A DNA stretch of 64,000 bases from Mycolicibacterium sediminis (GCF_010731735.1 NZ_AP022588.1:3100001-3164000), one strand, 5' to 3'; shown: positions 52,565 through 61,050, counted from the first letter of the stretch. Notes: generated from the sequence alone by a model not told the origin. Numbers and translations are program-made.

Positions 52565-53332
52565 TCAGACGGGTGCTGCGGCAGACGGTGCCGACAACAG
52601 TGCGTTGGCGGCGAAGTCGGCCGCCTGATCGGTCGCACCGTTGTCCTTGTACGCGCTGTGTGCGGCGCGGTTGAGGCCGCCGGGGTAGCAGACCGGGTCG
52701 CCGGGATTGCACAGCTGCAGGGTCTTGGCGGTGTAGGCGTTGCCGATCGCGATGGGGGGTGCGCTGTGGTCGACGAGGTTGAGGAACCACGGGTCCGGCG
52801 TTCCGAACAGCACGACCGCCGCCACGTGGTTGGCGATCTCGGGCGGCATCGGCCCGGTGAGGCCGGCGGGCAGGGTCACACCGGCGGGAACGCTGTCGGA
52901 GGTGGTGAACGCGGCCACCGCCGCACCCTGTGAGTAGCCACCGAGGACGATCTTGGTGTTCGGGCAGCTGGCGGCGGTCGCCTGAATCTGGTTCGAGGCG
53001 TCGGCGACGCCGTCGATGGCGTCCCCGAAGTCCAGGGACGCGGGGTAGTTGACGCCGTAGACGTCGACCGACTTGCCTCCGAGCCGCGAGGTGAGCGCGT
53101 CGACGAACGCCTGACCCGTGAGCCCCACGCCCGGTGCCTCGAAGGTACCGCGGGCGAACACGACCTCGACGTCGGAGCAGGCCGCGCCGGGGACTGCCGT
53201 CGCGTCGGGCGCGGCGGAGGCGAGCCCCATGGCCTGCGGTCCCATCAGCGCCGCCGCGGAGAGTGCGGCTGCGGCAAGCGGGCGGAGCATCCGCGAACGC
53301 GTCCTGGTGGGCGAAGAAGCGGTGTTCGTCAT
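52565..53332 (-). CDS. cutinase family secreted esterase
   Basis: A 255-residue exported cutinase-like hydrolase. The signal peptide is cleaved near LASA-AP (residue 40). Mature sequence: CSDVEVVFARGTFEAPGVG, the elbow GGYSQGAAV with Ser134, the Asp in GDPVCYPG, and the His in RAAHSAY. Four Cys could form the usual two disulphides. Culp-type enzymes hydrolyse lipid esters at the mycobacterial surface. ATG 53332 with AAAGGAA is used. Confidence 0.9.
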   Translation of the reverse strand: MTNTASSPTRTRSRMLRPLAAAALSAAALMGPQAMGLASAAPDATAVPGAACSDVEVVFARGTFEAPGVGLTGQAFVDALTSRLGGKSVDVYGVNYPASLDFGDAIDGVADASNQIQATAASCPNTKIVLGGYSQGAAVAAFTTSDSVPAGVTLPAGLTGPMPPEIANHVAAVVLFGTPDPWFLNLVDHSAPPIAIGNAYTAKTLQLCNPGDPVCYPGGLNRAAHSAYKDNGATDQAADFAANALLSAPSAAAPV

Positions 53333-53510
53333 GATGGTTCCTTTCGAGGGGCTCAATCGGCTGCACCAAGAGTCCCGTGAACGGCCTGCCCGAACATCGA
53401 CGCTGGCGTCACTCCCCACTACCAGCTAGCCGTAAGCCGACCCACAGCCCGCGATGAGTTCGTGGGTGCCCGCCGGTCCACCCATCGACAGACGACACGA
53501 GGAGTACGGC

Positions 53511-54146
53511 ATGGGATTCATCGACATCGAGATGTTCGCGACGCTCGACCTCGTCGCGCAGGCCCCCGGTGGGCCGGACGAGGACCCGGACGGATTCGCG
53601 TTCGGTGGCTGGCAGGCGCCCCTGGTCGACGACGTCGCCGGTGCCCAGATCGGCGCGTCGTACGAGGGCACCGACGCGCTGCTGCTCGGCCGACGGACCT
53701 ACGACATCTTCGCCGCCTACTGGCCCCACCAGGAGGGCGGCGACGACGACGCGATCGCGACGCTCTTCAACGGAATTCCGAAGTACGTGGCGTCGCGCTC
53801 ACGGCCGGAACTCACCTGGGCGGGGTCCACGCTGCTGGGTGCGGATCTCGCTCGCGAGGTCCGAGACCTTCGCGACCGCCACCAGCAGGTGAAGGTCGTC
53901 GGGAGCCTGAACTTCGTGCAGACCCTGCTGCGCGAGAGGCTCTTCGACCGTCTTCACCTGTGGCTGCACCCGATCGTGCTGGGCTCGGGCAAGAAGGTCT
54001 TCGACGGCGGCGCGGTACCGACCAACGTCGCGCTCCTCGAACCGCCGGCCGTCAGCCCGAAGGGCGTGGTCCATCTGCGGTACGGCCTGGCCGACGGCAT
54101 ACCGGGGACGGGGGACATGGGCGCACCCGACCGCGGCGTCGAGTGA
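53511..54146 (+). CDS. dihydrofolate reductase-like (RibD C-terminal domain) protein
   Basis: A 211-residue protein of the RibD C-terminal/DHFR-fold family often annotated as deaminase-reductase. It shows the opening strand FIDIEMFATLDLVAQAP, ALLLGRRTYDIFAAYWP, KVVGSLNFVQTLL (nucleotide site) and HPIVLGSGKKVFDGG. It probably binds NADPH; the substrate is unknown. ATG 53511 has GGAG upstream. Confidence 0.85.
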   Translation: MGFIDIEMFATLDLVAQAPGGPDEDPDGFAFGGWQAPLVDDVAGAQIGASYEGTDALLLGRRTYDIFAAYWPHQEGGDDDAIATLFNGIPKYVASRSRPELTWAGSTLLGADLAREVRDLRDRHQQVKVVGSLNFVQTLLRERLFDRLHLWLHPIVLGSGKKVFDGGAVPTNVALLEPPAVSPKGVVHLRYGLADGIPGTGDMGAPDRGVE

Positions 54147-54209
54147 TCGAGTCGCCGCATCCCGCAGGCCTGCCAGAAGGGGCATACTGAGGTACTGCCC
54201 GTACGAAAA

Positions 54210-54231
54210 CCCTCCCAACTGTGGCAGAGGG
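54210..54231 (+). promoter_or_regulatory. 5' hairpin over the ribosome binding site of the ANTAR gene
   Basis: CCCTC (54210-54214) can pair with GAGGG (54227-54231), which is the Shine-Dalgarno region of ATG 54243. A smaller GTAC/GTAC dyad lies just upstream. It could limit translation or be an RNA target, and is weak on sequence alone. Confidence 0.3.
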
Positions 54232-54242
54232 AAGTAGACGTC

Positions 54243-54932
54243 ATGGCAACCCGAGAACAACACGATGCTGCGATGCGAGCCGCGATGCACGACGTGGCGG
54301 ACTCGCTCGTCGGTCAGCCGGACCTCGACGCCACGCTGGCGGCCGTGACCGCGGCGGCGGTCGACCTCATCGACGGCATCGACTTCGCGGACATCCTGAT
54401 CATCACCGGCGACGACTTCCAGTCGTTGAATCCCACGGTGCCCGTGCTCGCCGAGTTGGATCAGCTGCAGAAGCAGTTCGGCGAGGGCCCGTGTCTGGAC
54501 GCCGCCGCGGGGGACTCGATCGTGCGGTGCGCCGATCTCTCCGGCGACGACCGGTGGCCGCGGTTCGCCAAGGGCGCGGTCGGGCACGGCATCAACAGCA
54601 TGCTGTCCTATCAGCTGTACACCCACGACAACGGCGCGGGCGCGCTCAACCTCTTCGGCCGGGACACCCACACCTTCGACGACAATTCGGAGTCGATCGG
54701 TGCCATGTTGGCGACCCAGGCGGCCATGGCGATCATCGCCGGCGAGCGGGAGACGCAATTCCAGTCCGCGCTGGCCGGCCGTGACCTGATCGGCCAGGCC
54801 AAGGGAATCATCATGGAACGGTTCAAGATCGACGCCGTCAGCGCGTTCGAGATGCTGCGGAAGCTGTCGCAGGACGGCAACGAGAAGCTGTCCCGCATCG
54901 CGGCGCGCGTCGTCGACACCACGGTCGAGTGA
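54243..54932 (+). CDS. GAF-ANTAR transcription antitermination regulator
   Basis: A 229-residue two-domain regulator. The N-terminal GAF domain (about residues 10-160) has GEGPCLDAA and DLSGDDRWPRF. The C-terminal ANTAR RNA-binding domain (about 170-225) has DLIGQAKGIIMERFKIDAVSAFEMLRKLSQ. ANTAR proteins bind paired RNA hairpins to prevent termination. A GAF sensor implies small-molecule or redox input. GAGGG upstream of ATG 54243 may be occluded by a hairpin. It is followed 3 bp later by a helical protein. Confidence 0.9.
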   Translation: MATREQHDAAMRAAMHDVADSLVGQPDLDATLAAVTAAAVDLIDGIDFADILIITGDDFQSLNPTVPVLAELDQLQKQFGEGPCLDAAAGDSIVRCADLSGDDRWPRFAKGAVGHGINSMLSYQLYTHDNGAGALNLFGRDTHTFDDNSESIGAMLATQAAMAIIAGERETQFQSALAGRDLIGQAKGIIMERFKIDAVSAFEMLRKLSQDGNEKLSRIAARVVDTTVE

Positions 54933-54935
54933 ACC

Positions 54936-55298
54936 GTGCCCACTGACGCGAACGCCGACGCGGGCCGCCGTGCCCTGGAACTGCAGACGCGCAATGCCGA
55001 ACTCGCCGCCGGCGAGACGGTCACCGAGCAGGACGTGCAGCGCGCGCGGGAACACGCACAGTCGTCCAGGACTCGCGCCGCGCGGGCCCACGACCAAGCG
55101 GCCGTGGGCCACGAACAAGCCGCATCGACGCATCGTGACGCTGCCCTGGTACACGATCAGGCCGCCGACGACGGTGTCGGCGACCTGGTGGCGCACCGCG
55201 CCGCGGCCGACAGGCATCGGGCCGCCGCGGACGACGACGAGTCGGAGGCCAGGCGCGCGCACTCGGAGGCCGTCGCCGAGGGGGCGGACGAGCAGTGA
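54936..55298 (+). CDS. His-heptad helical protein, partner of the ANTAR regulator
   Basis: A 120-residue hydrophilic, Ala/His/Asp-rich protein predicted to be one long helix. His recurs every seven residues (52, 59, 66, 73, then 87 and 94 in the same register), in units such as HDQAAVG, HEQAAST, HRDAALV and HDQAADD. That puts all His on one face. There is no signal or membrane segment. GTG 54936 lies 3 bp after the ANTAR stop, so the two are co-transcribed. Function unknown; a metal-, pH- or partner-binding helix is possible. Confidence 0.7.
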   Translation: MPTDANADAGRRALELQTRNAELAAGETVTEQDVQRAREHAQSSRTRAARAHDQAAVGHEQAASTHRDAALVHDQAADDGVGDLVAHRAAADRHRAAADDDESEARRAHSEAVAEGADEQ

Positions 55299-55310
55299 CG
55301 AGGCGGCGCC

Positions 55311-56087
55311 TCAGTGCATGTGGCTGCCGCCGTTGATGTCCACGGTGGTGCCGGTCAGGTAGCTGGCGTCCTCGCTGGAGAGGAAGGTCATGACGGCTGC
55401 CACCTCCTCGGTGGTGGCGGTGCGTCCGACGGGGATGCCCGCGGCCAGGGCGGCCTCGGACTCATCGGTGGCCCCGACGCGGATGTTGGTGTCGACCGCG
55501 CCGGGCGTGACGGCGTTGACGGTGACGCCCGTGTCGGCGATCTCGCGGGCCAGTGCCTTGGTGAAACCGAGGATGGCGGCCTTCGCCGACGAGTAGGGCA
55601 CCTTGCCGAACACGCCGCCTCCGCGTTGCGCGGACACCGACGACATGTTGACGATGCGCCCCCAGCCGTTGTCGATCATGTCCGGCAGGAACGCCTTGGT
55701 GACGAGGTAGGTGCCGGTGGCGTTGACGGCCATCACCTTGTTCCACAGGTCGAGGGTGGTCTCGAGAAACGGTACGGGGGAGGTGATTCCGGCGATGTTG
55801 GCCAATGCGCCGACCGGCGGCAGATTGCCCGACGCGACCTCGGCGGCGACGGCGGACTGTGCGGTGGTCACCGACTCCTCCGAGGTGACGTCGACTGCGT
55901 GACCGAAGGCGGGCACGGCGTACTGGTTGCCGATGTCGGAGGCGACCTTGGCGGACGCCTCGCCGTCGAGGTCGAGGATGACGACGGCCCAGCCCTCGCG
56001 CGCATATCGCTGCGCCAGGGTCATGCCGATGCCGCGATCGGAGGTGGCTCCGGTGATGACGGCGGTGCGCTGGGTGGTGGTGGACAT
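55311..56087 (-). CDS. SDR of the split-transketolase locus
   Basis: A 258-residue classical SDR. The Rossmann segment is TGATSDRGIG (residues 13-22), with a two-residue insertion relative to TGxxxGIG; then ILDLDGE (NAD preference), NIAGIT, MSSVSAQRG with Ser, YSSAKAA with Tyr and Lys, and VDINGGSHMH at the C-terminus. ATG 56087 has AAGGAG; the long frame to 56912 is read-through opposite the isomerase. It probably oxidises a polyol or sugar acid in the pathway that uses the transketolase. Confidence 0.87.
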   Translation of the reverse strand: MSTTTQRTAVITGATSDRGIGMTLAQRYAREGWAVVILDLDGEASAKVASDIGNQYAVPAFGHAVDVTSEESVTTAQSAVAAEVASGNLPPVGALANIAGITSPVPFLETTLDLWNKVMAVNATGTYLVTKAFLPDMIDNGWGRIVNMSSVSAQRGGGVFGKVPYSSAKAAILGFTKALAREIADTGVTVNAVTPGAVDTNIRVGATDESEAALAAGIPVGRTATTEEVAAVMTFLSSEDASYLTGTTVDINGGSHMH

Positions 56088-56107
56088 GGTCGTGCTCCTT
56101 CGTGTCG

Positions 56108-56938
56108 TCAGATCAGGTGTGAGATGAGCCGGGCGGCGCGTGCCGTCGCGGCGGGTCGTTGGTCGTCGGTGACGTCGCGGGTCTCGAGTTCGAGGGAGAA
56201 GTGCCCGGCGTAGTCGGCGTGACGGAGCGTCTTGAGGCCATGGGCGAAGTCCACGTGGCCGTTGCCGACGGAGAGGTTGATGTTGCCCGGCACGGCGTCC
56301 CGGATGTGGACGTGGGCGATGTGCGGGCCGAGCTGGTCGACGAACTCGGCGGGATCGCCGCCGGACGCGACGACGTGGCTGAAGTCCATGACCTGGCGGA
56401 CGGGGGTGTCGGTGAGGCGCAGGGACAGCCCTCGAGCGCGGTCGAGGTTCCAGGAGAGTCGATGGAAGTGCAGCGACTCCGTCCAGATCTCGATACCGGA
56501 TTCGGCCGCGACGGCGGCAGCGGCGGCCAGTTCGGCGGCCACGAGGTCGAGGTCGGCGTCCAGCGTCGAGAGCGGTTCGTGGTCCAGTGCGCCGCAGGGC
56601 AGGACCACCGCCGGCGATCCCACTGCCACGGCGAGCGCGATCAGCGCGTCGAGATGCGTCCGGCGTGCGTCGCGCTCTGACTCCTCCAGCGGCCGGTTCA
56701 GGTCGCCCACGTCGGCGTTGATCGAGCGCACCGCCAGGCCGGAGGCGCGGACGGTGGCCGACACGGCGGCGACTGCGTCGTCGTCGAGGACGTAGGGCAC
56801 GTGGTCGCAGACACCGGGCAGGGCGCCGAGGTCGATCTCGGTGAACCCCAGGTCGCCGATGGTGCGGAGGGCCTCGGAGAGGGCCAGATGCCGAAAGCTG
56901 ATCGTCGAGCAACCCAGTCGGCTGTCGTAGTGCGGCAT
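56108..56938 (-). CDS. TIM-barrel sugar phosphate isomerase/epimerase family protein
   Basis: A 276-residue AP-endonuclease-2-like TIM barrel. It shows LGCSTISFRHLALSEAL (start), GFTEIDLGALPG, the metal ligand Glu in EIWTESLHFHR, MDFSHVV with Asp and His, HVHIRDAVPG and the final Glu in FSLELETR. Such enzymes isomerise or epimerise keto sugars or decarboxylate keto acids. ATG 56938 has GGAG. It is divergent from the MHS transporter across the TTGACNGTCRA operators, and the SDR follows after 20 bp. Confidence 0.82.
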   Translation of the reverse strand: MPHYDSRLGCSTISFRHLALSEALRTIGDLGFTEIDLGALPGVCDHVPYVLDDDAVAAVSATVRASGLAVRSINADVGDLNRPLEESERDARRTHLDALIALAVAVGSPAVVLPCGALDHEPLSTLDADLDLVAAELAAAAAVAAESGIEIWTESLHFHRLSWNLDRARGLSLRLTDTPVRQVMDFSHVVASGGDPAEFVDQLGPHIAHVHIRDAVPGNINLSVGNGHVDFAHGLKTLRHADYAGHFSLELETRDVTDDQRPAATARAARLISHLI

Positions 56939-56991
56939 CAGCGATCTCCTCGGGCGGTGTGTGATGCAGCCCACCTTAGGCCGGTGCACTG

Positions 56992-57016
56992 TTGACAGTC
57001 AACCGATGACGGTCAA
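56992..57016. promoter_or_regulatory. GntR operator pair in the divergent promoter
   Basis: TTGAC-A-GTCAA (56992-57002) is a perfect palindrome. ATGAC-G-GTCAA (57006-57016) differs by one base and is offset by 14 bp. A degenerate copy follows at 57023-57033. FadR-type GntR sites are typically short palindromes of this kind. Confidence 0.65.
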
Positions 57017-57077
57017 CTTGTGTCGACTGTTGACAACGCGGTGTGGGCGTGGTCACACTAGGTGATGCAACGCACTG

Positions 57078-57088
57078 TTGACGGTCGA
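57078..57088. promoter_or_regulatory. GntR operator upstream of the MHS transporter
   Basis: TTGAC-G-GTCGA matches 10 of 11 positions of the palindrome at 56992. It lies about 45 bp upstream of ATG 57132. Confidence 0.6.
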
Positions 57089-57131
57089 CAGTGATCGAAT
57101 CCAGACAGCTCAGCGCGAAGGGATGACCATC

Positions 57132-58475
57132 ATGAGCGACGACGCTCTGTCGATGAGGGGTCCGGTGCACGGCACCAAGGACGCCAAGCGGGTAGCAGTG
57201 GGCTCCGGTGTCGGGGCCGTCATCGAGACATACGACTTCATCGGATTCGGGACCGCCGCAGCGCTGTACTTCGGCACCGCGTTCTTCCCGAACTCCAGCC
57301 CGCTGGCGGGCACCCTGCTGTCGTTCGCGACCCTGGGCGTTGGCTTCGTCGCCCGGCCCCTCGGCGGCATCATCGGAGGACACCTCGGCGACAAGGTCGG
57401 CCGCAAGCCGGTTCTGGTGGCGTCGCTGATCCTCATGGGCCTGGCCACGTTCGCCATCGGCCTTCTCCCGACGTATGCCACCGTCGGCGTGCTGGCACCG
57501 ATACTGCTGGTGACCGTGCGCATCATCCAGGGCCTGGCCTTCGGCGCCGAGTGGGGTGGCGCCATCCTGATGAGCTACGAGCACGCCCCGTGGAAGAAGA
57601 AGGGCCGCTACACCGGCATCGTCCAGGCCGGCTTCCCGGTCGGCCTGCTCATCGCGAACCTGGTCTTCTTCTTCAGCATCCACCTCGGCGGCGACTGGGC
57701 GTGGCGGGTGCCGTTCCTCGCGAGCGCCGTCCTCGTCATCGTCGGGCTCATCATCCGGGCCAAGGTGCCGGAGTCGCCGGTGTTCGAGGACGTCAAGGCC
57801 TCGGGCGAGATCATCAAGTCGCCGATCGTCGAGGTCGTGAAGACCGACTGGCGGAACATCCTGCGCGGCATCGGCCTTCGCATCGCGGAGACCGCCGGCT
57901 ACGCGGTGTCCATCACGTACATGCTGTCCTATCTGAAGAACGCCGAACTCGCGACCAGGTCCCAGACCATCGGCGCCCTCTGCGTCGCGGCCGCGATCGG
58001 CATCTTCGCCACCTTCGGCTGGGCCAGGCTGACCGACCGGATCGGCCGCCGCCCCCTGTACCTGTGGGTGTGTGCGCTCGGGATCCCGTTCGGCATAGCG
58101 ATGTTCGTCGCGGTGAACACCGGCATGTTCATCCTCATCCTCGCGACGTTCGTCATCGCCTACGGCGTCTTCCAGAACGCGCTCGCCGGCTCCCAGGGTG
58201 GCTGGTTCCCCGAACTGTTCAACGCGAACACCCGCTCGTCCGGCGCCTCCCTGGCCTACCAGATCTCCGCCATCGCTTCGGGATTCACCCCCTTCATCAC
58301 CACGCTGCTGTACGAGGCCTACGGCTGGTGGGGCCCGGCCCTGCTGTTCAGCGGATACATGGCGATCGGCCTCGTGGCCGCGATCCTGACCCGCGAGACG
58401 TGGGGTCCGCGGGAACGACTGCTGGCCGACCAGGCCACCGAGAAGACCCCGTCGACCCAAGAGGTGGCCGCCTGA
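57132..58475 (+). CDS. MHS-family MFS metabolite:H+ symporter
   Basis: A 447-residue twelve-helix carrier of the metabolite:H+ symporter subgroup. It shows AVIETYDFIGFGTAAAL in helix 1, ARPLGGIIGGHLGDKVGRK (motif A), QGLAFGAEWGGAILM in helix 4 and LTDRIGRRPLY in the second half. Members take up organic acids, polyols and osmolytes. ATG 57132 with AAGGG nine bases upstream is preferred to ATG 57123. It starts the transporter-transketolase operon; its stop overlaps the next ATG by one base. Confidence 0.9.
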   Translation: MSDDALSMRGPVHGTKDAKRVAVGSGVGAVIETYDFIGFGTAAALYFGTAFFPNSSPLAGTLLSFATLGVGFVARPLGGIIGGHLGDKVGRKPVLVASLILMGLATFAIGLLPTYATVGVLAPILLVTVRIIQGLAFGAEWGGAILMSYEHAPWKKKGRYTGIVQAGFPVGLLIANLVFFFSIHLGGDWAWRVPFLASAVLVIVGLIIRAKVPESPVFEDVKASGEIIKSPIVEVVKTDWRNILRGIGLRIAETAGYAVSITYMLSYLKNAELATRSQTIGALCVAAAIGIFATFGWARLTDRIGRRPLYLWVCALGIPFGIAMFVAVNTGMFILILATFVIAYGVFQNALAGSQGGWFPELFNANTRSSGASLAYQISAIASGFTPFITTLLYEAYGWWGPALLFSGYMAIGLVAAILTRETWGPRERLLADQATEKTPSTQEVAA

Positions 58476-59341
58476 TGCCCGGGACGAACGCCACGCCGTC
58501 GACTACGCGCACCCAGCAGGTCGCCGACGCCGCCTACCGCATGCGCCACCACGCCCTGAACATGGGTGAGGCGCAAGGCCAGGGGTACATCGGGCAGGCC
58601 CTCGGCGCCGCCGACATGCTCGCCGCGGTCTACGCGGATCAACTGCGCTACCGCGCCGACGATCCGCACTGGACCGGACGGGACCGGTTCCTGCTCTCGA
58701 CGGGCCACTACGCGATCGCACTGTATTCGGCGCTCGCCGAAGCCGGCATCATCGACGCCGCCGAACTCGACAGCTACGGTTCCGACGGGTCGCGGTTGCC
58801 GATGTCCGGGATGGCGAGTTACACACCGGGAATGGAGATCTCGGGCGGATCGCTGGGCCACGGCCTGACCGTCGCCGTCGGCATGGCGCTCGGACTCCGC
58901 CATCAGGGATCCGACGCCCGCGTCATCAACTTCCTGTCCGACGGGGAACTCGACGAGGGTTCCACGTGGGAGGCGGCCATGGGCGCGTCCCATCATCAGC
59001 TGGGACGCCTGATCGCCATGGTCGACATCAACGCGCTGCAGGCCGACGGGCCCACCGCCGGAGTGCTGCGCACGGAGCCGGTCGCCGACAAGTGGGCCGC
59101 CTGCGGATGGCACACCCAACGCGTCGACGGCAACGACGTCGGCGCACTGCTCGCCGCGTTCGACGAGGTGACCTCGGAACCCGTCGGTGCGCCGTCGGTC
59201 ATCCTGTGCGACACCCGGGTCGGTCGCGGCGTACCGCTGCTCGAGAACCGGGAGAAGGCCCACTTCATGCGCATCGACGCCGACGAATGGCAGATCTGCC
59301 GCGACCAGCTCACCGCAGGCCACGAAGGAGTACTCGTATGA
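58475..59341 (+). CDS. transketolase N-terminal subunit
   Basis: A 288-residue protein equal to the thiamine-diphosphate-binding half of transketolase. It shows GYIGQALGAADMLAAVY, DRFLLSTGHYAIALY, GSLGHGLTVAVG, and the TPP/Mg motif FLSDGELDEGSTWEA with the Asn ligand in DINALQADG. It needs the C-terminal subunit encoded next (ATGA overlap) to form the active site. Split transketolases are often dedicated to special sugars rather than the pentose phosphate pathway. Confidence 0.9.
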   Translation: MPGTNATPSTTRTQQVADAAYRMRHHALNMGEAQGQGYIGQALGAADMLAAVYADQLRYRADDPHWTGRDRFLLSTGHYAIALYSALAEAGIIDAAELDSYGSDGSRLPMSGMASYTPGMEISGGSLGHGLTVAVGMALGLRHQGSDARVINFLSDGELDEGSTWEAAMGASHHQLGRLIAMVDINALQADGPTAGVLRTEPVADKWAACGWHTQRVDGNDVGALLAAFDEVTSEPVGAPSVILCDTRVGRGVPLLENREKAHFMRIDADEWQICRDQLTAGHEGVLV

Positions 59342-60321
59342 CATCCGTCGTCCCGCTCAAGACGTCGGCGATGATCGCATCGTTCGCCGATCCCGGTCAG
59401 AAGACGACGCCCGCACCATTCGGGCACGCCCTGGTGAAGGCGGCGCAGGCCGACGAACGCATCGTCGGGCTGACGGCCGACCTCGGCAAGTACACCGACA
59501 TGCACATCTTCGCCCGCGAATTCCCCGACCGGTTCTTCCAGATGGGCATGGCCGAACAGCTGCTCTTCGGCGCCGCGGCGGGGATGGCCGAGACCGGGCT
59601 GGTGCCGTTCGCGTCGACGTATTCGGTGTTCGCGGCGCGCCGCGCGTACGACTTCATCTGCCTCGACATCGCCGAGCCGAATCTCAACGTGAACGTCGTC
59701 GGCGGCCTGCCGGGCCTGACCACCGGTTACGGGCCGTCGCACCAGGCGACCGAGGACATGGCGATCTTCCGGGGCATGCCCAACCTGACGATCGTCGACC
59801 CGTGCGACTCGGTGGACATCGAGCAGGCGGTACCTCAGCTCGCGGAGCACCCCGGGCCGACCTACCTGCGGCTGCTGCGCGGCAACGTGCCGACGGTGCT
59901 CGACGAGTACGACTACACCTTCGAACTCGGCAAGGCCAAGGTGCTTCGCGACGGGGCGGACGTGGTGCTGATCTCGTCCGGTCTGATGACCATGCGCGCG
60001 TTGCAGGCGGCCGACGAGCTCAGCGCACACAACGTCGACGTCGCCGTCGTGCACACGCCGACCATCAAGCCCTTCGACGCCGAAACAGTAATGGCGCAGG
60101 TGGATTCAGACCGTCTCGTGCTGACGTGCGAGAACCACACCGTGGTCGGCGGTCTGTTCGAGACGGTGGCGTCGGCGGCGGTGCGTCGAGGGATCGCCAA
60201 GCAGATCACGCCGATCGGACTGCCCGACGAGTTCCTGGCCGCCGGGGCGTTGCCGACGTTGCACGAGCGGTACGGCCTGTCGACGCCGCAGATCGTCGCT
60301 ACCGTCCTCGGTCGACTGTAA
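59338..60321 (+). CDS. transketolase C-terminal subunit
   Basis: A 327-residue protein with the pyrimidine-binding domain. The catalytic Glu lies in FFQMGMAEQLLFGAAAGMA, then PFASTYSVFAARRAYDF and GLTTGYGPSHQATEDMAIF. The transketolase C-terminal domain has LTCENHTVVGGLFETV. GAAGGAG precedes ATG 59338, which overlaps the N-subunit stop by 4 bp. Together they transfer a two-carbon ketol unit; donor and acceptor are not evident. Confidence 0.9.
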   Translation: MTSVVPLKTSAMIASFADPGQKTTPAPFGHALVKAAQADERIVGLTADLGKYTDMHIFAREFPDRFFQMGMAEQLLFGAAAGMAETGLVPFASTYSVFAARRAYDFICLDIAEPNLNVNVVGGLPGLTTGYGPSHQATEDMAIFRGMPNLTIVDPCDSVDIEQAVPQLAEHPGPTYLRLLRGNVPTVLDEYDYTFELGKAKVLRDGADVVLISSGLMTMRALQAADELSAHNVDVAVVHTPTIKPFDAETVMAQVDSDRLVLTCENHTVVGGLFETVASAAVRRGIAKQITPIGLPDEFLAAGALPTLHERYGLSTPQIVATVLGRL

Positions 60322-60344
60322 GGTTGGCTGTTGACAAGCAAGTG

Positions 60345-60355
60345 TTGACAGTCGA
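60345..60355. promoter_or_regulatory. GntR operator upstream of its own gene
   Basis: TTGAC-A-GTCGA matches 10 of 11 positions of the perfect site at 56992 and ends 11 bp before the GntR ATG. A weaker TTGACAAGCAA precedes it at 60331. This indicates autoregulation. Confidence 0.62.
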
Positions 60356-60366
60356 AGGGGCACCAC

Positions 60367-61029
60367 ATGTCGGTCGAACCGACGTCGCTGTTGCGGCTGG
60401 AGAAGACCAGTCTGCGTGAGCAGGCGCTGACCGCACTGCGGAAGGCGATCACGTCGGGTCAGATCCCGCCCAGCACGCACCTGGTGGAAACCGAACTGTC
60501 CGAGGCGCTTCAGATCAGCCGCGGCACGCTGCGGGAGGCCATGCGGCAGCTTCAGCAGGAGGGGCTGATCTCGGCCGGGGCCCGTGGTCGGCTGTCGGTG
60601 CGCCACCTCGACACCAAGGAGATCCGCGACGTCTTCCACGTCCGGGCAGCGCTGGAGTCGCTCGCCGCCCGCGAGCTGGCGGCGCGTCCGGACCGCACGG
60701 AGGCCGTCGCCACCCTGCGCAGCGCCGTGGACGACATGGACCGGTGGGCGGCGTCGAACCTCGAGGACCGGATCGAGGCCGACCTCCGGTTCCATCGCAC
60801 GATGTGCCAACTCACCGGCAATCTGACTCTGCTGCACCAGTGGACGTCGCTGGAGGGCAGCATCCGGATGTCGATCATGTTCGCCGGCGTCGATCGCGCC
60901 ATCAAGAACATGAACGCCAAGCGGCATCACGACATCGTCGACGCGATCGAGTCGGGTGACACCGCCAAGGCCGCAGAGGCGGTCATCGACCACATGGCCG
61001 GCGCGGCCGACACCCTGGTGACCGCCTGA
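60367..61029 (+). CDS. GntR family (FadR/FCD subfamily) regulator
   Basis: A 220-residue regulator. The winged helix-turn-helix (about residues 12-78) has LVETELSEALQISRGTLREAMRQL. The all-helical FCD ligand domain (about 85-212) shows the metal-site pattern with DLRFHRTMCQL and the His pair in KRHHDIVDAI. FCD domains bind carboxylic or sugar acids. Operators TTGACNGTCRA lie before this gene and in the 56938-57132 divergent region, so it probably controls the whole locus. Confidence 0.9.
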   Translation: MSVEPTSLLRLEKTSLREQALTALRKAITSGQIPPSTHLVETELSEALQISRGTLREAMRQLQQEGLISAGARGRLSVRHLDTKEIRDVFHVRAALESLAARELAARPDRTEAVATLRSAVDDMDRWAASNLEDRIEADLRFHRTMCQLTGNLTLLHQWTSLEGSIRMSIMFAGVDRAIKNMNAKRHHDIVDAIESGDTAKAAEAVIDHMAGAADTLVTA

Positions 61030-61050
61030 CACCGGCATCGTCGGGTCACG

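Noticed and set aside
56088-56912. N-terminal extension of the SDR through the isomerase gene
   Set aside because: Antiparallel read-through of a high-G+C region; ATG 56087 has its own AAGGAG.
56976-58460. 494-residue minus-strand frame opposite the MHS transporter
   Set aside because: Acidic and Arg-rich shadow of the transporter, with no start signal or family motif.
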